Assembly (NCBI GenBank): GCA_022826005.1
Contig: JAJDVT010000063.1
Span: 124,001 to 188,000, forward strand
Direction: 5' to 3'
Source: Gemmatimonadota bacterium
GTDB lineage: Bacteria > Gemmatimonadota > Gemmatimonadetes > Longimicrobiales > Gaopeijiaceae
DNA length: 64,000 nucleotides
The notes under the pieces are model-generated. The model saw only the letters and a list, made by a program, of their open reading frames with translations. It was not told the origin of the DNA and made no database searches. Of this stretch, positions 8,439-17,645 are shown one piece after another (the stretch's first letter is position 1; every line of letters begins with the position of its first letter). Made by a program: the position numbers and the translations under genes.

Positions 8439-11108
8439 TCAATAGAACTCCCCGGTCCGCCCGCGCACCTCGTTCCAGGGCCCCCTGTACAGGGGCATCG
8501 GCGGGAGTGCTTCGCGGATGATGCGGCCGTACTTCCGCGTCACCAGACGGTCGTCCAGGAGGATGACGGCACCCCTGTCGGTCCGCGACCGGATGAGGCG
8601 CCCGATCCCCTGCTTGAGGCGAACGGCGGCGTCCGGGACCATCAGTTCCCAGAAGGAATTCTCCCCGCGGGCGGCCATCGCCTCGAGACGGGCCTCCGTG
8701 AGCGGCTCGGTGGGAACCCGGAAGGGCAGCTTCTGGATGACCAGTGCGCGGAGCGGCCGGCCCGGCACGTCCACGCCCTCCCAGAACGACGAGGTGCCGA
8801 GGAGCACGGCGTCGCCGGCGCGGGCGAAGCGGCGGAGCAGCGCCGACCTGCCGGCTTCGCCCTGGACGTGGAGCGGCCAGCTGGCGTCCGCGCCCATCTC
8901 CCGCAGCCTGGCGGCGACGGCGCGCAGCGCGGAAAACGAGGTGAAGAGCGCGAAGAGGCCGCCGCCGCTTATCCGCGCCATCTCGAAGACGACCCGCGCG
9001 GTGGCGTCGTTGTAGGCGGCGGGGCCGCCGGGGCCGCGCGCACCCGGCAGGTCGGTGGGAACGATCAGCGCACTCTGGTGTTCGTAGTCGAACGGCGAGC
9101 CGAAGACGGCCTCGTCGACCTGCAGGCCGACGTCGGGGCGAGCGAGCACCTCGGCTGAGAGGGCCGGATCGCGGAGAAGGGCGGAGGCGGCCGCGGGGTG
9201 GTCGCCGGCCGCGGCTTCGCCGAGCCCCAGCCGGCGCTTCAGGTAGCCGAAATCACCCTTCACCGCCATCGTGGCCGAGGTCAGCACGGCCGTGTCGAGG
9301 TTTGCGAAGAGGTGCTCGGCCAGGACGGGGCCCAGCTCCACGGGAGCCGCCGAGAAGACGACGTTGGCGGCCGGGGCCCCGCGGCGGGAAGAGCGCCGCA
9401 CATCCAGCCAGCGCACCGTCGTGTGATCGGCGGCGGGGGGCAGGAGGCATAGCCGGAGCGCGCGGCCGACGCGCCCGAGGCGGCCCGCGGAGCTGCGCAG
9501 GTCGAGGAGGCGGCCCTCCAGCGCGGAGCGGATGTCCTCGTCGTCCGCCAGCTGTTCGGCGACGAGTTCCAGTTCGCGCTGGAGGTCGCCCAGCGCGACG
9601 AGCAGGTTTTCGAGGGCTTCGCCGATCCCGGGATCTGCCGCGGGTTCCGGGCCCGCCGCCGTGCCGGGGTGGGTGGGGGCGGGGGTGCGGTGGCCTGCGC
9701 CGGCACGGTGGGCATCGGCGGAGTGGCCGGCCTGTTCAGGGCGGCCGAGGCGCACGCTTCCCCGCCCTGCGTGCTCGATCGCCCAGGGTTCCATCAGCTC
9801 GAAGAAGGCGGTGAGCGCTGTGCGCGCGCTGGCGACGAGGGGGCGGGCGCGCTGGCCGATGCGTTCGCGCAGCCGGCGAGCCACGACGGAGGTGCCCAGC
9901 TTGCCCAGCGTGGCCGAGGCGGAGGCCAGGATTCCCTTGCCTCCCCGGTCGAGGCGCGACAGCGTCCGGTACATGCCGATCCGCGTGACCTCGGAGCCGA
10001 GCCGGGGGGTGGCCGCGTCCTCCAGGTGGTGGGCCTCGTCGAAGACGACCCGCTTGTAGGGGGGCAGCACGGCCGCGTCGCGGTAGTTCTCGGTGAGGAT
10101 CCGGATCGCCAGGTCGGAGAAGAATAGCGCGTGGTTGACGATCACGAGGTCGGCCGCGGCGCCGGCCCTGCGGGCGCGCTGGTAGTGGCACTGCTGGAAG
10201 AACGGACACTTGGCGCGCAGGCACGCATCGGTCTCGCTCCTCACCTCTTCCCACACGTCCTCGCTCGGGGCGAAGGGGAGGTCGCTGCGGGAGCCGTCCT
10301 CCGTGCGGTCGATCCACTCCAGCAGGTTATCGAGCTCCGCCGAGCGGTCGTCCGGGAAGAGGTCGGGGGCCGTTTCGGCCGCCAGACGCGCCCTGCGGAT
10401 GGAGATGTAGTTCGCCCTTCCCTTCACCAGCGCCCACCGGAGCTCCTCGCCGAGGATCCCGCTCACGATCTCGAGGTCCTTCCGCACAAGCTGTTCCTGC
10501 AGGTTGATGGTGTTGGTCGACACCACCGTCCTCTGGCCGTTGCGAACCGCCCAGCGCGCGGCGGGCACGAGGTACGCGAGCGACTTGCCCGTGCCGGTCC
10601 CCGCCTCCACCAGCCCAACTCCGCCCTCGTTGAACCGGGCGGCCACGAAGCGGAGCATTTCCCGCTGGCCACGCCGGTCCTCGTAGCCGGGGAGGCGCTC
10701 CAGGGGACCGCCGGGCGCGAGCAGCGCGGAGAGTTCTCCGGGCTCCAGCGGTTCGATCCGGCGCGGCTCGGGCGGCTCGACCACGACGTACATGGCGTCC
10801 GCTGCATTGGTGACGATCGCCGTGCCCACACCCTCCTCGAACAGGCGGCCCGCCACAGCCAGGTCGGCATCGGACGGTTCGAGGAGCCCGGAGGGATGGT
10901 TGTGGATCATCACCCCGCCCTCCGGCGCATCCCTGGCCACCGCCAGCACGGCCGCACGGTTGCCACGCGCCACCGCCCGCGGGCTGACGATCACGCGGTC
11001 GCGGGTGACGTCCGCCAGGAACGAGACCTCGCGGCCCCCGGCCCGGCTGACTTCGTCCCGGATGGCCCCCGCGGCCTCCGGCGACAGCCGAAGGGGCAGC
11101 AGGGTCAC
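8439..11108 (-). CDS. JAMM-domain / DinG-type XPD helicase fusion
   Basis: 889-residue fusion. Residues 1-115 are a RadC/JAMM-like domain with the metal motif HNHPSGLLEPSDAD (H69, H71, S79, D82; spacing H-x-H-x7-S-x2-D), fused to a DinG/XPD-family superfamily 2 helicase: Walker A EAGTGTGKS (about 168-176), STNTINLQEQL, DEAH box (357-360), LTSATM, LGTSSFWEGVDVPG and QGIGRLIRSRTDRG near the end. Three cysteines (296, 301, 307; C-x4-C-x5-C) match the last three Fe-S ligands of E. coli DinG, but the first, normally in KGRxNYxC, is Ser236. A Pro/Ala/His-rich linker sits near residues 480-510. The GTG start overlaps the upstream stop as GTGA. Expected role: DNA or R-loop unwinding in repair; the JAMM domain could be a peptidase or only a DNA-repair accessory domain. 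Confidence 0.88.
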   Translation of the reverse strand: MTLLPLRLSPEAAGAIRDEVSRAGGREVSFLADVTRDRVIVSPRAVARGNRAAVLAVARDAPEGGVMIHNHPSGLLEPSDADLAVAGRLFEEGVGTAIVTNAADAMYVVVEPPEPRRIEPLEPGELSALLAPGGPLERLPGYEDRRGQREMLRFVAARFNEGGVGLVEAGTGTGKSLAYLVPAARWAVRNGQRTVVSTNTINLQEQLVRKDLEIVSGILGEELRWALVKGRANYISIRRARLAAETAPDLFPDDRSAELDNLLEWIDRTEDGSRSDLPFAPSEDVWEEVRSETDACLRAKCPFFQQCHYQRARRAGAAADLVIVNHALFFSDLAIRILTENYRDAAVLPPYKRVVFDEAHHLEDAATPRLGSEVTRIGMYRTLSRLDRGGKGILASASATLGKLGTSVVARRLRERIGQRARPLVASARTALTAFFELMEPWAIEHAGRGSVRLGRPEQAGHSADAHRAGAGHRTPAPTHPGTAAGPEPAADPGIGEALENLLVALGDLQRELELVAEQLADDEDIRSALEGRLLDLRSSAGRLGRVGRALRLCLLPPAADHTTVRWLDVRRSSRRGAPAANVVFSAAPVELGPVLAEHLFANLDTAVLTSATMAVKGDFGYLKRRLGLGEAAAGDHPAAASALLRDPALSAEVLARPDVGLQVDEAVFGSPFDYEHQSALIVPTDLPGARGPGGPAAYNDATARVVFEMARISGGGLFALFTSFSALRAVAARLREMGADASWPLHVQGEAGRSALLRRFARAGDAVLLGTSSFWEGVDVPGRPLRALVIQKLPFRVPTEPLTEARLEAMAARGENSFWELMVPDAAVRLKQGIGRLIRSRTDRGAVILLDDRLVTRKYGRIIREALPPMPLYRGPWNEVRGRTGEFY

Positions 11109-12460
11109 GTCTTCAGCTTCTTCTTGCGGGCGGCCGGGAAGAGGACGTTGTTGAGGATGAGCCGGTACCCGGGGGAGTTGGGGTGGAGCTCGAGGTCGGT
11201 GTGCGGGTCGCCGATCTGGTGCTCGGGATCCTCCGGGTCGTGGCCGCCGTAGTAGGTCCACGTCCCCTCGCCGAGGGTCCCGTGGATATACTTGGCCCAG
11301 TTGCCCTCGATCCCCAGCTTCACCACGCCCGGCTTCAGACGGTCGATCAGGAAGGAAGTCGTCAACCCGTAAAAATCGGGCAGCACCGACTCGTGGCTCT
11401 GGGTGAGCATGGCCGGGACCGGATCGAACTTGGCCGAGAAGTCGAAAAGGGTGAACGCGCCCAATTGCTTCCGCCAGGGGGTGTTGACCTGGTGCCCGTC
11501 GATGTCCGAGAAGGAATTCACCGACGGGGAGACCTGGATCTCGGCGTTCTCGAAGGCCATCGCCAGCCCCCAGTCCATCCTGGATCCGGCGTCGGGGTCC
11601 GGCGGCGTGCCGTCCGAATAGGCCGCGGCGATGTCGACCGAAGCGGCCGCCAGCGCCAGTTCGAGCGTCTCGGGGGCCGAGCACATGGCGAAGAGGAATC
11701 CGCCCTGCTCCACGTAGTCCCGGATCGCGCGGCTGACCGCCTTCTTGAGCGACGGCACGTTCGGGTACCCCAGCGCCGCGGCCGCTTCCTCGTTGCGGGC
11801 CACCTCCTCCTCGAGCCAGGCCGCGCCCGCGTAGGTGATGTAGAACTTGGAGTACTGCCCGGTGAAGTCCTCATGGTGCAGGTGGAGCCACTCGTACTCG
11901 CCCAGGTCTCCTTCCAGCACATCCTGGTCCCAGATCTTCTCGTAGGGTATCTCGGCGTAGTCGAGCGCCATCGTGACGGCATCGTCCCAGGGCGCGCTGT
12001 TGGGAGGCGTGTAGATGGCGATCCGGGTCGCCTTCTCCAGAACCACCGACTCCATGTTGGACGCTGCGATGATCCCGCGGATGCGGGCCTCCTCCGCCGG
12101 CCCCGCGGGCTGGACGGTCACGCCCATCAGCGCAGCCTGCCGCCGTGTGTTTTCGGTGTCCGGCAGCAGGAACGATCCACCCTGGAAATTGAGGAGCCAC
12201 TCCGCGCGGCCTTCCAGCTCCAGGACCCGGTAGGTCAGGCCGTATGCCTTGAGGTGGTTGGCCTGGGTGCGGTCCATGGGGACGAGGAGCATCTGCGCGG
12301 CGGCGGGATCACCGCCAGGCGGGACCAGCACCTGCAGAGCGGCCGCCAGCACCGGAAGGACGGCGGTCCGCGCCGGACGGGCGCCCGTTCCGGCCATACA
12401 TATGGCTTGCTTTACCATACGTATGGCTGGCATGAGGGCCTGCCGTGCCCTGGTCTTCAC
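11105..12460 (-). CDS. Secreted conserved protein of the kind often labelled 'asparagine synthetase B'
   Basis: 451-residue exported protein. The mature part begins after an Ala-rich signal (AVLPVLAAALQVLVPPGG...AAAQ) with MLLVPMDRTQANHLKAYGLTYRVLELEG, a block I remember from Bacteroidota and Gemmatimonadota proteins labelled asparagine synthetase B, although no glutaminase or ATP-pyrophosphatase motif is visible and that label looks wrong. Later blocks include RIAIYTPPNSAPWDDAV, GGFLFAMCSAPETLELAL and YYGGHDPEDPEHQIGD. The GTG at 12460 makes a GTGA overlap with the TPR gene, like every other junction in this operon; the alternative ATG at 12397 gives a shorter signal peptide and lies inside a palindrome. 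Being in the operon with DUF4159, DUF4175 and a TPR protein suggests an envelope role; function unknown. Confidence 0.75.
   Translation of the reverse strand: MKTRARQALMPAIRMVKQAICMAGTGARPARTAVLPVLAAALQVLVPPGGDPAAAQMLLVPMDRTQANHLKAYGLTYRVLELEGRAEWLLNFQGGSFLLPDTENTRRQAALMGVTVQPAGPAEEARIRGIIAASNMESVVLEKATRIAIYTPPNSAPWDDAVTMALDYAEIPYEKIWDQDVLEGDLGEYEWLHLHHEDFTGQYSKFYITYAGAAWLEEEVARNEEAAAALGYPNVPSLKKAVSRAIRDYVEQGGFLFAMCSAPETLELALAAASVDIAAAYSDGTPPDPDAGSRMDWGLAMAFENAEIQVSPSVNSFSDIDGHQVNTPWRKQLGAFTLFDFSAKFDPVPAMLTQSHESVLPDFYGLTTSFLIDRLKPGVVKLGIEGNWAKYIHGTLGEGTWTYYGGHDPEDPEHQIGDPHTDLELHPNSPGYRLILNNVLFPAARKKKLKT
12394..12426. promoter_or_regulatory. Two CCATACrTATGG palindromes 21 bp apart
   Basis: CCATACATATGG (12394-12405) and the perfect palindrome CCATACGTATGG (12415-12426) lie 21 bp apart centre to centre, two DNA turns, on the same face of the helix. 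They sit between the upstream stop and the possible ATG 12397 of the secreted protein. They look like a dimeric operator for an internal promoter, but if translation begins at GTG 12460 they are inside the coding region. Confidence 0.4.
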
Positions 12461-14268
12461 CGGCCGCCTCCGCCGGGCCGCGAACTCCCCGTCCGCATGC
12501 GGCGCAGTTCCCGCCGCGCGCCCGGGACCACGGGGCTGTCGGGGCGGGCGACGATCAGCGCCTCCAGTATGCGCACCGCCTCGTCCCGGCCGCCCGGCTC
12601 GGCGGCGAGCGCGAGGGCGAACCGCAGCGCGGCTTCGGGATACTCGCGTGAGTCCGGGTGTTCGGCGACGATTCGGCGCCGGAAGGTGATGGCGTCTTCG
12701 GCGGGACCGGCCTCGTCGGCCAGGCGGGCTCCCAGCGCGAGGATGGCGGGGCGGTCGGGGGCGGGGAGTTGGTCGACGCCGTCGCGAACAAGGGCGACGG
12801 CGTGCCCGGGGTCGCCGCGGTGGCTGGCGACGGCGGCCCGGGCGGCAAGCGAGGCGCCAGATGCGGTGAGTTCGCTCAGCGCGAGGGTCAGCTCCAGGAT
12901 CTCGGTCGCGTGGGACGGCTCCAGATCGGGCAGGGCTGCCTGCAGTGCGGCGATCGCGTCCGCCGCCGCACCGTTCTCGAGGAGCAGGAAAGCACGTTCC
13001 AGCGCGGCCCCCGGCCCCTCGATGCCGCTCAGTACGGCCATGGCCTCGTCACGCTTGCCCCGGCCGAGCAGACCGGAGGCAAGCGTGGCCGAGAGGGCAT
13101 CCAGATCGTCCGCGCCGGGGAATTCCTCCTTGAAAGCTGCCAGTTGCTCCATGGCGGCTTCGGTGTCGGACGACCCGACAAGGACGCCGAGTGCGCGCGC
13201 CCAGGCCGTGCGCCTCTCCGCCGTGCCACCCGGGTAGGACAGCGTGATCCGGCGCATTGCCTCGAGCGCGGTCGCCGTATCGCCGGCAGCGAGTGCCTGG
13301 ACCGCGAGCATGTCATCGGCTTGCCGCGCCTCCTCGCTGTCGCCCGCGAGTTCGCGGAGTTCCGCGTAGGCCCACATTGCGCTCCCGTGCAGTCCCGCTT
13401 CCTCCGCCTGCCCCGCGAAGCCGTTGAGGAAGCCCCGCGCCTCCCGCTTCCCGGTGCGGGCCAGCACCGCCGCCGCCAACCGGTGCGCCTCACTCTCGAT
13501 ACCCTCGCGCAGCGCGAGCTCCGCCCCGGCCGCCAGACGGGCCACGGTTGTCGGCTCCGTCCCCATTGCGGCGACGATCTGTTCGGCGACCACCTCACGC
13601 TCATCCCCCAGCTCCCCGACCCTGCGCAGCACCTCGGCGTCACGGGCCCGATCCCGGCCCAGCGCACGGGCCCAGGCCGTGGCCGCCTCCCCGGGCCGCC
13701 CGGCGGCCAGCTCTATCTCGCCCAGCTCCACAAGCAGCAAGGGAAGATCCCCGAGTGCCTCCACCCCCTCTTCGATCAGCTCGGCCGCCCTCGCTTCCCC
13801 GGCGACCTCCACAAGGGCCCGCGCCCCCCCGCGATACGGGTCCGGCGAGCCCGGTGCGGCCCGGATCCAGTTCTCCACGGTGGTCTCAACCGCCGCCAGC
13901 GAATCGACCTCGGTCAGTACGGCCAGCTTGTGCTGCCAGACCAGGCTCGTCTGCGGGTACTCGGCGATGTAGCGATCGAAGAGGGGCAGAACCTCGGTCA
14001 GCCGCCCATCCGCCCTGAGCACCCGTTCGAGCGCCAGAACGGCCGCCGACGACCCGGACTGCATTTCGAGCAGCTCCCTGAGCGTCGCCTCCGCCTCCTT
14101 CAGCTCACCGCGCGACTCCTGCGCCGACGCCTGCCTGAGCATGCGGTTCTCGAGCCGGAGGCCGGAGCGGTTCTGGAGTGCGGCGATCGGCGGCGCGGCC
14201 GCCGCGCCGAGAGCGAGCACGGCCAGGGCGACCACAAACCTCTCCCCAGCCGGCAGCCCCGCTGTCAC
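12457..14268 (-). CDS. Exported TPR-repeat protein
   Basis: 603-residue protein with an N-terminal membrane/signal segment (FVVALAVLALGAAAAPPIAAL) and a long array of Ala/Leu/Glu-rich helical repeats of TPR type (for example GELKEAEATLRELLEMQSG, GRPGEAATAWARALGRD, GDTATALEAMRRITLSYPG, GKRDEAMAVLSGIEG), ending in a Gly/Arg tail. Probably a periplasmic scaffold that binds partner proteins. The GTG start makes a GTGA overlap with the DUF4175 gene and the stop makes another with the next gene, so it is translationally coupled on both sides. No enzymatic motif seen. Confidence 0.85.
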   Translation of the reverse strand: MTAGLPAGERFVVALAVLALGAAAAPPIAALQNRSGLRLENRMLRQASAQESRGELKEAEATLRELLEMQSGSSAAVLALERVLRADGRLTEVLPLFDRYIAEYPQTSLVWQHKLAVLTEVDSLAAVETTVENWIRAAPGSPDPYRGGARALVEVAGEARAAELIEEGVEALGDLPLLLVELGEIELAAGRPGEAATAWARALGRDRARDAEVLRRVGELGDEREVVAEQIVAAMGTEPTTVARLAAGAELALREGIESEAHRLAAAVLARTGKREARGFLNGFAGQAEEAGLHGSAMWAYAELRELAGDSEEARQADDMLAVQALAAGDTATALEAMRRITLSYPGGTAERRTAWARALGVLVGSSDTEAAMEQLAAFKEEFPGADDLDALSATLASGLLGRGKRDEAMAVLSGIEGPGAALERAFLLLENGAAADAIAALQAALPDLEPSHATEILELTLALSELTASGASLAARAAVASHRGDPGHAVALVRDGVDQLPAPDRPAILALGARLADEAGPAEDAITFRRRIVAEHPDSREYPEAALRFALALAAEPGGRDEAVRILEALIVARPDSPVVPGARRELRRMRTGSSRPGGGGR

Positions 14269-17200
14269 CGACTCCCGCCCGGGCCCGGCTGCCCTCCGGA
14301 GCCCCGCGCTGTGCCGTTCAGCCTCTCGAAGTAGCGGACGACCAGTGCACGCTGGGCAGGGGGCAGCGCACGCAGCGCGGCCGCGCCCGGCAACTCGAAG
14401 CGCAGGGCGTCGAGCGATCCGGCCGTCAGCGCGCCGACCGCGTCCCGCGTGAAGCCGCCCGGCTGCTCGGATTCGCGCTCCTCGGACTCCTCGTCGCGTT
14501 CCAGGGTGCGCCCGGCGTCGAGGAGACGGTGGAAGAGCTGTTCCTGGCGCCGGATCACCTCGGGATCGAGCCGGCCCTGGGCGAGTGCCTCGGCGAGCTG
14601 CCGCGCCTCTTCCGCAAAGGCAGAGAGGTCTCCGAGCGGGTTGCCCTCCTCGCCTCGCTGCTCACCCTCCTCGGCCATGTCGCGCAGCTCGCCGGCGACC
14701 TCGTCCTGGCGGTTCGCCATCTCCTCGATCTGCTCCTTCATGGTCTCCTCGCCGAGTCGCATCGGGGTCAGCGCGGAAGCGTCCTGCATGATCTCGCCCT
14801 GCTGCTGGGCGAGCTCCTGCATCTGCTGCATCATCTGCTCCGACGCCGACGCCATGCTCTGGGCCTGTCCCTGCTGCCGGCCCGAGGCCATGGCCATGCG
14901 CGCCACCTCGTTAAGGGTGCGGACCACCTTCTCCGCCTCGGCAGTCGGCGACGGCCCCTGCGAGCGCGGATTCTCCATCGCCGCAATGGTTCCGTCGAGC
15001 TCCTCCATGGCACGTCCGACCGCGGTCAGCAGGTCCCTTGCGCCGGGGGCGGCCATCTCGGTTCCCTCGGCGTAGTTGTCGGCCAGGTTGCGGAGCCCCT
15101 GCGCGATCGCCGCCTCGTCGGCGCGCAACGCGACCAGCTCCGACGCGCTCGCCCTCGCCATCTCGTCCCGCAGCTCCGACTGGCGGCGGGCCAGCGCGAG
15201 CGCGTCGGCCGCGGTCCGGCCGAGCGCCGCGCGGATCGCCTCCATCTGCTGCATCTGCATCTGCATGTGGGCCTGGTTCAGCTGCTGCGAGACCTGGGAC
15301 ATGTCGCCCGCGGCCTGCTGCGCCTGCTGGCCGGCGCTCTGCTGCTGGCCCTGCATCGCCATCTGCGCCGCCTGCCGCATCTGCTGCCGGGCCTGGGAGA
15401 GCTGGTGGCGGGCCTCCTGCACACCCGCTCCCGCACTCTGTTCGCCAGCCTGTTCAAGCGCCTGCTGCAGCTCCTCCAACCGCTGTTGCAGCGCCTCGGC
15501 ATCCGCCTCCAGGCCGGCCTGCTGTTCCGCGCGGAGTTCGGGGTCCCCTCCCTCCGCCATGGCGCGCGCGAGGAGTTCCTGCTGCTCCGCGAGCTCCTCC
15601 GCCTCCTTGCTGGTGGCGCGGAAGTCCTGATCCAGTGCGGCCTCCCTGAACTGTTCGAGCGAGTCCTCGATTCGCTGTCGGAGGCGCTCCCGGTCGATCG
15701 CTATCTGCTCCAGCGCCTTCGCCAGTTCCTCGGGATCCATCTGCGAGAGCTGCTCTTCGAGCTCCGCCAGTGCCTCCTGCTCCTCCTCGGGCGCCACCCG
15801 TTCCAGGAGCTGCTCCAGCTCCCTGATCCGGTCCTCCAGCTCCTGGTCGGCCAACCCCGCATCCCGCAGGGCGTCCCGCAGCTCCTCGAGCTCGCGCCGG
15901 AGCGAGTCGACCTCCTGCATCATCTGTTCCTGCTGCTCCAGCGCCTGCGCGATCTGCTCCCGGTCCTCGAACTGCGCCTGCCCCTCGCGGTTGCCCTCGC
16001 GTCCCGCCTGCGCCTCGGAGCGGGCCTGCAGGTCGCGGGCCTCCTCCTCGGCCCTGCGGGCCTCCTCGGCAAGCTCCTCCATGTCCTCGGCCGCGCGGTC
16101 CAACTCCTCCTGGGCGGCCCGCTCCAGCTCGGTCACGCCACCGATCCAGAGGAGGTACTCGGCGCTCTCGCTCGTCTGCGGCGAGGGATTGTTGTCGACC
16201 GCCCGTGCCCGGTAGCGGATCGTGTCGCCGGGCGAGAGCGTCCAAGCCGACATGTCCAGCACCGGACGGACGATGGCCCCCGCCGATCCGGCGAGCTCGA
16301 CCCCGTGCACCACCGGCTCACCCGCATCCCCGGCAGCGCTGATCCGGCGGACGACGATCTCCACCCTGGCCACCCCGTAGTCGTCCTGCGTCCGGATGAC
16401 GAGGGGCTGGCGGAGATTCACCGGCATGATCGTGTCCACGCCCGGGTAGACGATCGCGATCGCCGGCGGCAGGTCGGGAATCACTTCGATCTCCAGCGGG
16501 GGCGGTTGCACCGCTGCCTCGCCGCCAGCCGCGTCGGTGAAGGTCCAGGTATAGCTGCCGCTGCGCGCCGGGACCCAGCTCCCCTCGAAGCGGGCGCCCT
16601 GGAGTTCGAAGCGCATCGCCGTGCGTCCGTCGGCGCCGGTCAGCGCACCTGTGCCGATTTCGCGGCTCCCCTGGCCTCGCACCCTGAAGTGCGTCCCCGC
16701 CGGGATGGTGAGCGGCGGGACCTCGTTCTGGAACTCCCCGGGCGGAAAGCCGGTGTGGGGCGGGTAGGTCACCTCCAGGGTGAAGGTGTTCACGAAGAGC
16801 GGGTCCACCGGGGTGAGGGTGTGCACCGCGCTGCTCGCCCCGTCCGGCGCCTCGATCCAGTAGCGCGTCTCGGCGGCGATTGGGGGGAGCGATGCGGTGC
16901 CGGAACCGCCCGCGAGCACGATCGTGCGCGACCGGGTCACCTGCCCGGTCACGTCCCAGCGAAGCATGACGCTGTCCCGGAGCGGGGCATCGGCGCGAAC
17001 CTCCACGACCGCCCCGCGCGCCACCTCGGTGGTCCCAGGCTCCAGCGTGACGGGGGGAAGCGCCGGCTCGACGAGAACGGCCAGCGGGTGCAGCAGCCCG
17101 TCCCATGCGGTGAAGGTGCGCGCGGGCGCGAATCCCATCAGCAGCAGCGCGGCGGGCGCCGCCACGAGGAACGCGATCAACCCGCGGCGACGATCCATCC

Positions 17201-17645
17201 CGACCCGTTCCCCCAGTGCGCCGGAGAGGGAGCGGGAGTCCCCCGAGAGGCGCTTGCCGACGCGCGCCAGCGCCAGCTCGCGCAGACCCGGAGACGTCCC
17301 GGGCGGGGCGAATCGCGAGAGTTCCAGGCCCCCCAGCACCGCACCCTCCTCAAGTCCGGCGGTCCCGTCCATAGCGCGGGTGACGCGGTGCTCGGCGCAC
17401 CAGTGCCGGCCCAGGCGCCGCCAGTACCAAACGCCTCCCGGGACGAGGGTCACGATGAGCGCCGCGAGCAGGAGCGGCACCGGGCTTCCCGGATTCCACC
17501 CGTCGCCGCCGGCAAGCGCAGCGGCCAGGATGAGGAGCGCAAGAATACCCGTTCCGCACCAGGCGGCCACCGTGAGTGCGAGGGAGCGCGACAGGTGCCC
17601 GCGGACCCCGTCGACGGCGCGCGCGATCCGGGAGGCAGCGGTCAC
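14265..17645 (-). CDS. DUF4175-family membrane protein with long coiled coil
   Basis: 1126-residue protein of the DUF4175 type. Two membrane helices near the N-terminus (SLALTVAAWCGTGILALLIL and VPLLLAALIVTLVPGGVWYW), a third around residue 160 (LIAFLVAAPAALLLMGFAPA), then an Ig-like periplasmic part (PPVTLEPGTTEVARGAVVEV; PAIAIVYPGVDTIMPVN; IRTQDDYGVARVEIVVRR) and a very long Glu/Gln-rich coiled coil from about residue 545 to 1040. Gln/Met-rich stretches (QMQMQQMEAIRA) occur inside it. In other genomes DUF4175 proteins sit beside MoxR ATPases, DUF58 and DUF4159 proteins; only DUF4159 is here. Start GTG with a GTGA overlap on the upstream fusion gene. Likely envelope-associated; exact job unknown. 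Confidence 0.85.
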   Translation of the reverse strand: MTAASRIARAVDGVRGHLSRSLALTVAAWCGTGILALLILAAALAGGDGWNPGSPVPLLLAALIVTLVPGGVWYWRRLGRHWCAEHRVTRAMDGTAGLEEGAVLGGLELSRFAPPGTSPGLRELALARVGKRLSGDSRSLSGALGERVGMDRRRGLIAFLVAAPAALLLMGFAPARTFTAWDGLLHPLAVLVEPALPPVTLEPGTTEVARGAVVEVRADAPLRDSVMLRWDVTGQVTRSRTIVLAGGSGTASLPPIAAETRYWIEAPDGASSAVHTLTPVDPLFVNTFTLEVTYPPHTGFPPGEFQNEVPPLTIPAGTHFRVRGQGSREIGTGALTGADGRTAMRFELQGARFEGSWVPARSGSYTWTFTDAAGGEAAVQPPPLEIEVIPDLPPAIAIVYPGVDTIMPVNLRQPLVIRTQDDYGVARVEIVVRRISAAGDAGEPVVHGVELAGSAGAIVRPVLDMSAWTLSPGDTIRYRARAVDNNPSPQTSESAEYLLWIGGVTELERAAQEELDRAAEDMEELAEEARRAEEEARDLQARSEAQAGREGNREGQAQFEDREQIAQALEQQEQMMQEVDSLRRELEELRDALRDAGLADQELEDRIRELEQLLERVAPEEEQEALAELEEQLSQMDPEELAKALEQIAIDRERLRQRIEDSLEQFREAALDQDFRATSKEAEELAEQQELLARAMAEGGDPELRAEQQAGLEADAEALQQRLEELQQALEQAGEQSAGAGVQEARHQLSQARQQMRQAAQMAMQGQQQSAGQQAQQAAGDMSQVSQQLNQAHMQMQMQQMEAIRAALGRTAADALALARRQSELRDEMARASASELVALRADEAAIAQGLRNLADNYAEGTEMAAPGARDLLTAVGRAMEELDGTIAAMENPRSQGPSPTAEAEKVVRTLNEVARMAMASGRQQGQAQSMASASEQMMQQMQELAQQQGEIMQDASALTPMRLGEETMKEQIEEMANRQDEVAGELRDMAEEGEQRGEEGNPLGDLSAFAEEARQLAEALAQGRLDPEVIRRQEQLFHRLLDAGRTLERDEESEERESEQPGGFTRDAVGALTAGSLDALRFELPGAAALRALPPAQRALVVRYFERLNGTARGSGGQPGPGGSR

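Noticed and set aside
11105-12460. Asparagine synthetase activity
   Set aside because: Neither an N-terminal Cys glutaminase nor the synthetase PP-loop is visible; the common label appears to be inherited misannotation.
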